NCBI GenBank assembly: GCA_964445985.1
Contig: CAYUMU010000001.1
Coordinates: 1 to 64,000 of the forward strand
DNA length: 64,000 bases
Direction: 5' to 3'
Source: CAYUMU01 sp964445985
GTDB lineage: Bacteria; Planctomycetota; Planctomycetia; Pirellulales; S012-138
The notes under the pieces were generated by a model. The model did no database searches. It saw nothing but the letters and a program-made list of their open reading frames with translations, and was not told where the DNA came from. The position numbers and the translations under genes were made by a program. This document shows positions 1 through 7,229 of the stretch, one piece after another. The stretch's first letter is position 1, and each line of letters starts with the position of its first letter.

Positions 1-64
1 CGGCCACCCCGCAAAACGCCCGCTCAAAGCCATTTCCCGACGCTCACTAGCTAGCGTGGCATGA

Positions 65-850
65 CTAGGAGGCTGTTAAGAAAGCGGCCGCCTGTTGCAC
101 AAACTGGTCGGGCACTTCGAAGGGCGCCATGTGGCCACATTTCTCGAAGACCTTGAGCTGGGCGTTGGGGAGCTGGGCGGCCAGGTACTCGCCATGGGCC
201 AGAGGGATGAGCCGGTCTTGACGGCCCCAGAGCAGCAAAGTCGGCTGCTCGATCCGAAATAGATGTTGTGCCAGTTTGGGATTGTGCAGATATGGATTCC
301 AGGCCACGCGGGCCGTGGCTTCGCGGGCTCGCAGGAACAGCAACATCCGCGGGTCGCCAAAGTCGCTGGGCAGGGCCAGGTCGACCGCGGGGCTTTGCGG
401 GTCGTGGAACAAAAGGTCGCGGAGCAACGAAAAATCTTCGACAAACAGCTCGCCCAAGGGGGCCTGCTCCACGCGAACGCCGGCCGCCGCCGTGAGGACC
501 AAGCGGGAATACAGCCGCGGCCGCAAAATGGCAACTTCCATGGCCAACCAGGCGCCGAGCGAGAAGCCCAGCACGGGCGTCGGCTCGGGCAGTCCTAGTT
601 CGCGATGCAGATCGACATAGTGCCAGGCCATGTCGGTAATGTCGTGAATGGTGTCCAGCCCCTCGGAAAGCGCGAAGCCCGGATGGGCCGGCACGAACAG
701 GGTAAATTGCTCGGCCAATTGCTCATGAAACGGCATCCACTCCGTTTCTCCGCCGGCGCTATGCAGGTACAGCAGGGGAGGACCCTGGCCCGCGCTGGTC
801 ACCTGGGTCTTGCGACCACGCACCCGCACAAATTCAGTCTTGGGCTTCAT
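65..850 (-). CDS. alpha/beta hydrolase fold protein
   Basis: This 261-residue protein has the complete catalytic layout of an alpha/beta hydrolase. The nucleophile elbow GFSLGA puts Ser97 in place, WGRQD supplies the acid Asp212, and KCGHMAPFE supplies His240. The oxyanion-side turn is LHSAGG near residue 30. There is no signal peptide, so it is cytoplasmic. The ATG at 850 is the natural start because homology-like sequence begins almost at once. It is the last of three same-strand genes (zinc dehydrogenase, LLM monooxygenase, hydrolase), but 338 bp lie between it and the LLM gene, so co-transcription is uncertain. The substrate cannot be read from sequence; ester or C-C bond hydrolysis is typical of the family. 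Confidence 0.85.
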   Translation of the reverse strand: MKPKTEFVRVRGRKTQVTSAGQGPPLLYLHSAGGETEWMPFHEQLAEQFTLFVPAHPGFALSEGLDTIHDITDMAWHYVDLHRELGLPEPTPVLGFSLGAWLAMEVAILRPRLYSRLVLTAAAGVRVEQAPLGELFVEDFSLLRDLLFHDPQSPAVDLALPSDFGDPRMLLFLRAREATARVAWNPYLHNPKLAQHLFRIEQPTLLLWGRQDRLIPLAHGEYLAAQLPNAQLKVFEKCGHMAPFEVPDQFVQQAAAFLTAS

Positions 851-1094
851 CGGCTGCTCAAACGCTTTGCTAATATATCGTCATTTCCGCGAAGAGCCTG
901 CCCTCGTGGAGACGGGGGTGGGAATCCAGTTGCGGCGGTTACGGCTCTGCAATCAACATCGGTTTGGATGCAAAATTCAAATCAGGAAAGTTAGTTTCTT
1001 GCTCGTTAACATCTCTGCAAGCCGCGGAGAACTTTAATGCCTCCGCGGTCGTTTGCGGTTTACCCGCGTTAAGATTGCACGAAAAACAAAATCA

Positions 1095-1136
1095 GCTTTC
1101 GTTCCGCGAAAGCAAATCCTTTCGCGGAGCGAAAGC
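1095..1136. repeat. REP-like palindromic intergenic repeat, copy 1
   Basis: Two 17-bp units, CTTTCGTTCCGCGAAAG and CTTTCGCGGAGCGAAAG, are separated by CAAATC. Each unit is itself a hairpin (CTTTCG/CGAAAG) and the two units are also complementary to each other with one mismatch, so the element can form either two small hairpins or one long one. A second copy lies at 3626-3665 in the opposite orientation. The rest of the 338-bp gap 851-1188 shows nothing else I can name. Confidence 0.7.
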
Positions 1137-1188
1137 CGATTATGCTCGAAAGTTATTCTTCATGGGTTCCTTGCTCTTCGGCTCGCCC

Positions 1189-2352
1189 TCACGTTGATAT
1201 CGCAGATGTCTCCCCTGCCAGCGACTTCCGCACCGCTGGCATCACCTGCTCGGCGAATAACCTCATGCTGTCGCGGGTAAGATCGGCCGGCAAGGTTCCC
1301 AATTGAAACAAGCCCAGCAGGTTTCCGGTGCCGAGAAACTTGAGCGATTCGGTCAAGCGATCGCGCACCGTGGCGGGGCTGCCAACAATGGCGTAGTTGC
1401 CTTCCTCAATTTCCGCTCTGGTGGTCAACGACGACATGAACCTTTTCAGGGCATTGCCAATCCGCGCCATCGAACGAGCACTGGTATAACCGGGTGGAAA
1501 GATCAAGAGCCCCTTCAATAGCTTGTGGGCAAAATACCAGAGATGTTTTTCGTACTCTGCCCAGGCCTGTTCGTCGGTCTCGGCCACGTAGATGGGGAGC
1601 AGCCAGCCGGTTTGTTCGGGATCGGCCTCGTAGCCGTTTTTCTGGCAGGCTTCGCGGAACAGATCAAAGTTCTTCTTGAAGAAGTCGAGATGGAAGTAGG
1701 GAATGCCCATGTAGCTGTAGCGTCGCTGAGCCACAAAATCGATCGTTTCCTGGCTGCCGGCGCCGGGCACCCAAATGGGAGGATGCGGCTGTTGGATGGG
1801 CCGGGGCCAGGGATTCACGTTTTGCAACTTCCAGTGCTGGCCGTAATGCTCGAACGGCCCCGGTTCGGTCCAGGCGCGCAAGATCAGGTCGAGCGCCTCT
1901 TGATACATGCTTCGCGCGAACGTGGGGTTGACGCTAAAACTGTAGTACTCGGGGCCGCCCCCCACCACCATGCCGGCAATCAGGCGACCGCCGCTAATGC
2001 AGTCGAGCATGGCGAACTCTTCGGCCACGCGGGTGGGCGGGTTGTAGAACGGCAGAGCGTTGCCAATCACGGCAATTTTTACCCGCTTGGTTTGCCGGGC
2101 GAGAATGGCGGCAATGAGGTTGGGGCTGGGCATGGTGCCGTAAGCATTTTGATGATGCTCGTTCACGCACACGCCGTCGAATCCCAATTCCTCGGCCAGC
2201 AGCAGTTCATCCAGGTAGCGGTTATAAAGCTCGCCACCATGCTCGGGATCGTAAATCTCGTTGGGCAGCCAGGTCCATGCCGAGCGATACTTCTGCTCAA
2301 AATCGTCCGGCAATCGATCCCAAGGCATTAAGTGAAAGCAAAAAAACTTCAT
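1189..2352 (-). CDS. LLM-class flavin-dependent monooxygenase (luciferase-like)
   Basis: This 387-residue protein belongs to the bacterial luciferase-like family, which uses reduced flavin (FMNH2 or F420) in a TIM barrel. It opens with MKFFCFHLMPWD, then shows EELGFDGVCVNEHH near residue 60, the barrel strand KRVKIAVIGNALP, and RVAEEFAMLDCISGGRLIAGM near residue 115, the classic LLM segment. The reading frame is open for another 178 codons upstream, but recognisable sequence starts exactly at the ATG at 2352. It sits between the zinc dehydrogenase and the hydrolase on the same strand, with 176 bp to the former, so a degradative oxidation-hydrolysis set is plausible. The substrate is unknown. 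Confidence 0.88.
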   Translation of the reverse strand: MKFFCFHLMPWDRLPDDFEQKYRSAWTWLPNEIYDPEHGGELYNRYLDELLLAEELGFDGVCVNEHHQNAYGTMPSPNLIAAILARQTKRVKIAVIGNALPFYNPPTRVAEEFAMLDCISGGRLIAGMVVGGGPEYYSFSVNPTFARSMYQEALDLILRAWTEPGPFEHYGQHWKLQNVNPWPRPIQQPHPPIWVPGAGSQETIDFVAQRRYSYMGIPYFHLDFFKKNFDLFREACQKNGYEADPEQTGWLLPIYVAETDEQAWAEYEKHLWYFAHKLLKGLLIFPPGYTSARSMARIGNALKRFMSSLTTRAEIEEGNYAIVGSPATVRDRLTESLKFLGTGNLLGLFQLGTLPADLTRDSMRLFAEQVMPAVRKSLAGETSAIST

Positions 2353-2528
2353 GCCAGTCAGCCTTGGCTTGCTGGAAAAAGGAAAGACCCTATCGAGGGC
2401 ATCATGGGCCTTGGCGCCAGCTCTGGCAAGGTTTCCCGCCCGGCTTTCTCGCAAAAGAGGCCAGCGAACAGGGGCTTCGCCAGAAAATTTTCGCGGTTGG
2501 GGGGGTGAGGCGTCCCTTTCAGAAGGCG

Positions 2529-3545
2529 TTAGGCTTCGACCATGGCCTTTACCACGCCGGCTTTGGGATGGAGCCACGATTCGAAGTCGGCGATCATGCC
2601 GGCAAAGTTCGATCGGTGGGTGATCCAAGGGGTGGTATCGATCTGGCCCGACTCCAGCAGACCGATAATCCGGCGAAAGTCGTTGGCGGTGCTGTTTCGC
2701 GAAGACAAGACCGAGAGCTCGCGGCGGTGAAACTCCGGGTCGTTGAACGTCAATTCGCCCTGGACCAGGCCGACGAGCACCAGCGTGCCGCTGTTGGCCA
2801 CCAGCGAGAATGCCCTCTGCATGCTGCCGGCGTTGCCGGTGGCGTCGAACACCTTGGTTGGCAATTCTCCGCCGAATGCCTCGCAAATTTGCGGGATGGG
2901 ATCGTCCTGGGGGAAGATCGTTTGGGGCACGCCCAGCTCGCGCCGGCAGAATTCCAACCGGCCGGCATTCATGTCGAGCACGACGACTTGAGCGCCGGTG
3001 AGCAAGGCGAATTGGGCCGTGGCCAGTCCGATGGGACCGGCGCCAATCACCAGCACGGTATCGTCGGCGGCCAGTTGCCCTCGTGAGACGGCATGGGCGC
3101 CGATGCCCAGGGTTTCGACCAGGGCCAACTGATCGAGCGTGAGCTGGTCGGAGCGGTGGAGCTTATGCGTGGGCAGCAGAACGGTCTCGCGCATGCCGCC
3201 GTCGGTATGCACGCCCAGGCATTGCAGCGACGTGCAGCAATTGGTTTTGCCGCGGCGACAGGCCACGCAGGTTCCGCAGTTGAGGTAGGGCTCCACGGCA
3301 CAGCGGTCGCCCGGCTCGATTCCGGCGGCGTTCTCCGCGACTTCGAGCACTTCCACGCCGAGCTCATGCCCTAGGATGCGGGGGTAGCTGAAGAACGGCT
3401 GCCGGCCGCGATACGCGTGCAGGTCGGTGCCGCAGATGCCAATTCGCCGCACGCGCACCAAAGCCTGATTGGCCGTTGGGCGTGCGGGGGGAGCGGTATC
3501 CGTCAGGCGGAATTGGCCTGGCTGTTCGAGCACGATGGTTTGCAT
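2529..3545 (-). CDS. zinc-dependent alcohol dehydrogenase (MDR family)
   Basis: This is a 338-residue medium-chain dehydrogenase. Catalytic zinc ligands are visible in RIGICGTDLHAY (Cys) and RILGHELG (GHE motif). The structural zinc lobe is CGTCVACRRGKTNCC. The NAD(P) site is VLVIGAGPIGLATAQ, about residue 165. It probably oxidises a polyol or secondary alcohol, as threonine and sorbitol dehydrogenase relatives do. I place the start at the ATG at 3545 (MQTIVLEQPGQ), where the family's N-terminal strand begins; the frame is open to 3620 and an internal ATG at 3584 is possible. No clear Shine-Dalgarno decides this. It is the first gene of the dehydrogenase-LLM-hydrolase run. Confidence 0.88.
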   Translation of the reverse strand: MQTIVLEQPGQFRLTDTAPPARPTANQALVRVRRIGICGTDLHAYRGRQPFFSYPRILGHELGVEVLEVAENAAGIEPGDRCAVEPYLNCGTCVACRRGKTNCCTSLQCLGVHTDGGMRETVLLPTHKLHRSDQLTLDQLALVETLGIGAHAVSRGQLAADDTVLVIGAGPIGLATAQFALLTGAQVVVLDMNAGRLEFCRRELGVPQTIFPQDDPIPQICEAFGGELPTKVFDATGNAGSMQRAFSLVANSGTLVLVGLVQGELTFNDPEFHRRELSVLSSRNSTANDFRRIIGLLESGQIDTTPWITHRSNFAGMIADFESWLHPKAGVVKAMVEA

Positions 3546-3625
3546 GAGGAGGGCGGCCGGGGATGACCCGAAGCTGGCGTACATGGGAATGGATGAGCGA
3601 ACGAGACCAGTCTGGCGCAAGTCGC

Positions 3626-3665
3626 CTTTCGCTCCGCGAAAGGATTTGCTTTCGCGGAGAGGCTG
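3626..3665. repeat. REP-like palindromic intergenic repeat, copy 2
   Basis: The unit CTTTCGCTCCGCGAAAG is followed by GATTTG and a second, partly decayed unit beginning CTTTCGCGGAG. Its reverse complement matches copy 1 at 1095-1136, so the two copies are inverted and bracket the LLM and dehydrogenase genes. A shorter fragment, GGAGCGAAAGCCGAC, recurs at 4087-4101. Similar dispersed palindromes are common in planctomycete intergenic DNA, though that comparison was not checked here. Confidence 0.65.
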
Positions 3666-3778
3666 TGAATTTATTGTACCCGGATTGCTAAGGGGTGGGT
3701 GCTTGCGCTAGAACTGCCATATGAATAATCAGAACTCTTCAAAGACCGCTCGGGTGTCGCGGTCGCGGCGGGACCAGG

Positions 3779-3946
3779 TTGAGATGCACCCGCGTGATCC
3801 TGGGCGTGGACGTGACCAATGCAGGGACTGACGGCGATCTACTCCCGCCGATGCTCGAACAAATCAGCGCCGACTACGGCCAGACTCCCGAGCATGCGCT
3901 CGTCGATGGCGCGTTCGCCACGAAAGAATCGGTGACGGCCGGGGTT
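3779..3946 (+). pseudogene. transposase fragment (DDE type)
   Basis: Translation of this stretch gives VILGVDVTNAGTDGD, then PPMLEQISADYGQTPE and ALVDGAFATKES. This is the pattern around the middle acidic residue of IS4/IS5/IS1182-type DDE transposases. Both the N-terminal part and everything after about residue 55 are missing, and the downstream codons turn into proline-rich noise. No inverted terminal repeats are visible. It is best read as a decayed relic of an insertion at the border between the dehydrogenase group and the NRPS cluster. Confidence 0.6.
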
Positions 3947-4118
3947 AAATTGCCCCCCCACGATCATCGTTACCCAGCGGAGCACCAGCCTGCCACTCTA
4001 ATACCCAGCGCCACCAACCCAGCGCCAAGAAAACTCCCACCAAAAACCAGCCACCGCTCCGCCTATCCCATAGATTCACAGCCTAGGAGCGAAAGCCGAC
4101 TGACCGGCGCATAAAACA

Positions 4119-4156
4119 GGCCGCGTCAGGCTTGAATTACTCAACCCGACGCGGCC
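4119..4156 (-). terminator. rho-independent terminator downstream of the NRPS operon
   Basis: Perfect 9-bp arms GGCCGCGTC (4119-4127) and GACGCGGCC (4148-4156). Read on the minus strand the hairpin is followed by TGTTTTAT. It lies 41 bp past the stop of the thioesterase-bearing NRPS gene, so it closes that transcription unit and separates it from the dehydrogenase group. Confidence 0.7.
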
Positions 4157-4196
4157 ATGTCCGTCCGTTGATAGCCAAGCGTATCATGGCGGCGGA

Positions 4197-7175
4197 TTAT
4201 TTCAAGAGTTGCTCCAAGTGCCTGGCCACCACTTTCACGGTTGGCTCGCGGAACATCGCCACGTGGTTGCCAGGCACTTCAATCACGTCCACACCCGCCT
4301 CGGTGTAATCGCTCCAACCCAGGTAAGGGTCTTCGTGCATGGGCGTGGCTTTCTCCTGGGCGCGAAACACCGTGAGCTTGCTGCGACATGGCTGCGCGTC
4401 GTACTCCACAATGGCTTTCACGTTGGCTTGAAACACGGCAAAGACGTGCCGCGCCAAGCCCGCTTCTGAGTCTTCCATCACCACCCGCGCAAGCTCCGCT
4501 CGCTCGCGGAAATACTCCAACTGCTGATCCGCGCTCTTCCGCTGCAGTTCTTCGACAAACTCGGGATCTTCGTGCGGAAACAGCAACATGAGCATCGGCA
4601 AGAAGTCGCGCTCGTCGAACGCCTGGCCCGCCTTGCGCATGCCTGCGTCAAACAAGGCTACCAGCGCCAGGTCTTGCGCTTGCGACTCCAACTGCCGGGC
4701 AACTTCAAACGTGAGAATGCCGCCCGAAGACCAACCGCACAACTGGTAAGGCCCCGACGGTTGCACGCCGCGAATGGCCTCGGCGTAGTAAGCCGCCATG
4801 TCTTCCACGGTGGTGTGCGGCGCCGCTTCGCCATCAATGCCGCGAGCCTGCAGGCCATAAATCGGCACGTCGTCTGGCAGGTGGCTCGCCAGCGCCAGGT
4901 AGCAGTAAATGGTTCCGCCCGCCGGATGCACGCAGAACAGCGGCGGCCGGTTGCCGCCGGGACGAATGGTAATCAGCGAAGACTCGCCCGCATCGTCGCC
5001 GCTCCGTCGCAGCAGCCTTGCCAGGTTTTCTACCGTGGGATGCCGCACCAGGCTTACCAGCGGAACCTTGCGGGCAAACTGCTCTTCAATCCGCGAAACC
5101 ATCGCCACGGCATCCAGCGATGTGCCGCCCAGTTCCTGAAAATTGTCGGTCACGCCAATCGGTTGGATACCCAGCGTGTCGGACCAGATTTCCACCAGCC
5201 GCGCTTCAAGCCGCGAGCGCGCCGGCACGGCTCCCCCACAACTTTCCGGCCGCGCGCGCGACAACGATGGCAACTGGGCAACGTCCACGCTGCCATCGGC
5301 CAATCGCGGAATCACGTCGAGCGGGCGAACCACGGCCGGCAGGGGACGATGCGGCAAGACCTTCTTCAAGTGGCTGCGCAGCTCAGGCAATAGCATCCCT
5401 TGCTGCTCGGGATCGATTACCGTGGCCGTGTCGCGATTGGGCACCACATAAGCAATCAACCGCATTTCGCCGGACTGATTCTGCCGCGCCAACACCGCGG
5501 CATCGGTCACCATCCGATTCTCAATCAAGGCCTTGGCCATTTCCACGGGGTCCACGCGGTACATGCCTACCGCGAGCGAGTCGGCCTCGCTTCCCAGGTA
5601 TTCCAACTGGCCATCTGCCAACCACCGCGCCCGACATCCCGTGCGCTCCAGCGCCGCGCCCTCCATCGAAGATTCGCCAGCCGAATCGCCCGATGCTTCC
5701 ATCAGCAGGTCGCCGGGCACTTCGATCGGGCAAAGTCCCCACGAGTCGATCACGTGAACATACTGCTCGCCTGCCAAGGGACCGGTCGCGGTGACGTTGG
5801 TGACTGGGTTCCAGTCATCGGTGATCCGGGCCGCCTCAGCGGCCGGAAGCGTGAACAACCCCGCCAAAGTCTCGGGCAATCCGCTCGAAAGCTCGGTGAG
5901 CGAAGCTGCCGCGTGCGATGCAATTCGCATGCCGGAGGAGTTGGAGAACTGTCGCCGATCGTAGCGCAGTCGCAACGTGAGCTGAGCGCCAGGAATGGCG
6001 ATTAGCGTGAGTGGCAACGCCGCGGTGGCCGAGCCGTGAATCTCGCTGATCGCCACATTCCCCGGCCGGAAACTGAGTCGCGGATCGAGCGGATAATTCT
6101 CAAACACCACCAGCGAGTCAAACATCCGGCGTCCTGGCAACAGGTCGCTGGCGTTTTGAATCTGGTCGGGCGTGCTGTGCTCAAATTCCCGGCCTTCCAG
6201 CAATTGCTGATGAAGCTCCCGCAGCCACTCAGCGCATGCAGCCTGGGGCGAAACATTCACACGCACTGGCAAATTGTTGGAGAACGGTCCGACGATGGTT
6301 TCCACGCCCGGCAGTGCTGGCGGACGCCCCGAGACGGTGGCGCCGCTAACGATGTCGGATTCGCCGCTGTAGCGTCCCAGCATTACGCTCCACACGCCTT
6401 GCACGAGCGTGGCCAGGGTGAACTGGTACTGCCGCGCCAATTGTTGCAAGGCCAATGTTGCCTCGGCAGAGAGCACCGTCTCGGCTTCACCATAGCGATC
6501 CTCTTCGGCATCGAGCGATGCCGCGGGCGCCGGAAAGGGTAGGGCGGGGGAGCCCCGATAGCCTGCGAGCCGCTTCCCCCAAAACGCCTCGGCCGCGCTG
6601 GCGTCTTGTTTGCTCAGCCAGCTTACATAGTCCCGAAACCCTCGGGCCGGCTCCAGCGGCGGTTGCTTGCCTTCCACGAAGGCCGCGTACGAAGTGAATA
6701 CTTCTTTCAGCACCAATGGCAGACACCAGCCGTCGAGAATGAGGTGATGGCAACTCCAGGCGAACCGCCAGCGGTCTTCGGCCACACGCGCCAACAGCAA
6801 CCCAAACAGCGGCGCCCTGGCCACGTCGAACCCGGCCTGCTGCCGTGCTTGGATCAGTTCCGCAAAGCGAGCTTCGCGCTCGTCCGGCTGGGCTTCCCGC
6901 AGATCCACTTGCCGCCACGGCAACGCCAACTGCTGCCGCACCACTTGGACCGGTTTCTTTAAGCCCTCGTAAAGAAAGGCCGTGCGCAACAGCGGGTGGC
7001 GGCCCATCACGTTTTGCCACGCCCTTTGAAAGGCGTTTACATGAAGCGGGCCTTCCAGGGTGCACGTCAGTTGCTCAACCAGGGCTTCGCCGCGGCCGGT
7101 GGAAACGGCCTGCCACAGCATCAATTGCTGCATGGAAGACAAAGCATAAATGTCTTCCACGTTCTTCATCTTCAT
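4197..7175 (-). CDS. NRPS termination module C-(partial A)-PCP-TE
   Basis: This 992-residue protein carries a condensation domain (about 8-440) with active site HHLILDG at His143/His144/Asp148, a carrier domain with phosphopantetheine Ser686 in GGTSL, and a type I thioesterase with GWSSGG (Ser816), Asp843 and His971. Between C and PCP only about 180 residues remain of an adenylation domain. They resemble the region from motif A6 onward: VPGDLLM for A6, ERTGCRARWLADGQLEYLG for A7, and a degenerate A8. In the A10 position the sequence is LADGSVDVA, with Ser instead of Lys. Motifs A1-A5, including the ATP loop and substrate pocket, are absent. The gene follows the C-A-PCP-E gene by 54 bp, and its N-terminus VEDIYALSSMQQ matches a normal E-to-C linker. 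The module cannot activate its own amino acid. Confidence 0.93.
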   Translation of the reverse strand: MKMKNVEDIYALSSMQQLMLWQAVSTGRGEALVEQLTCTLEGPLHVNAFQRAWQNVMGRHPLLRTAFLYEGLKKPVQVVRQQLALPWRQVDLREAQPDEREARFAELIQARQQAGFDVARAPLFGLLLARVAEDRWRFAWSCHHLILDGWCLPLVLKEVFTSYAAFVEGKQPPLEPARGFRDYVSWLSKQDASAAEAFWGKRLAGYRGSPALPFPAPAASLDAEEDRYGEAETVLSAEATLALQQLARQYQFTLATLVQGVWSVMLGRYSGESDIVSGATVSGRPPALPGVETIVGPFSNNLPVRVNVSPQAACAEWLRELHQQLLEGREFEHSTPDQIQNASDLLPGRRMFDSLVVFENYPLDPRLSFRPGNVAISEIHGSATAALPLTLIAIPGAQLTLRLRYDRRQFSNSSGMRIASHAAASLTELSSGLPETLAGLFTLPAAEAARITDDWNPVTNVTATGPLAGEQYVHVIDSWGLCPIEVPGDLLMEASGDSAGESSMEGAALERTGCRARWLADGQLEYLGSEADSLAVGMYRVDPVEMAKALIENRMVTDAAVLARQNQSGEMRLIAYVVPNRDTATVIDPEQQGMLLPELRSHLKKVLPHRPLPAVVRPLDVIPRLADGSVDVAQLPSLSRARPESCGGAVPARSRLEARLVEIWSDTLGIQPIGVTDNFQELGGTSLDAVAMVSRIEEQFARKVPLVSLVRHPTVENLARLLRRSGDDAGESSLITIRPGGNRPPLFCVHPAGGTIYCYLALASHLPDDVPIYGLQARGIDGEAAPHTTVEDMAAYYAEAIRGVQPSGPYQLCGWSSGGILTFEVARQLESQAQDLALVALFDAGMRKAGQAFDERDFLPMLMLLFPHEDPEFVEELQRKSADQQLEYFRERAELARVVMEDSEAGLARHVFAVFQANVKAIVEYDAQPCRSKLTVFRAQEKATPMHEDPYLGWSDYTEAGVDVIEVPGNHVAMFREPTVKVVARHLEQLLK

Positions 7176-7229
7176 TCCAAAATTCTCCCAGCGAAAGCGC
7201 GGAACCGGCAGCCGGCCTGAGCGGAGCCC

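Noticed and set aside
2353..2886. Long N-terminal extension of the LLM monooxygenase frame
   Set aside because: Composition is Arg/Gly-rich with no family match, and it overlaps the dehydrogenase gene on the same strand. Recognisable LLM sequence starts exactly at the ATG at 2352.
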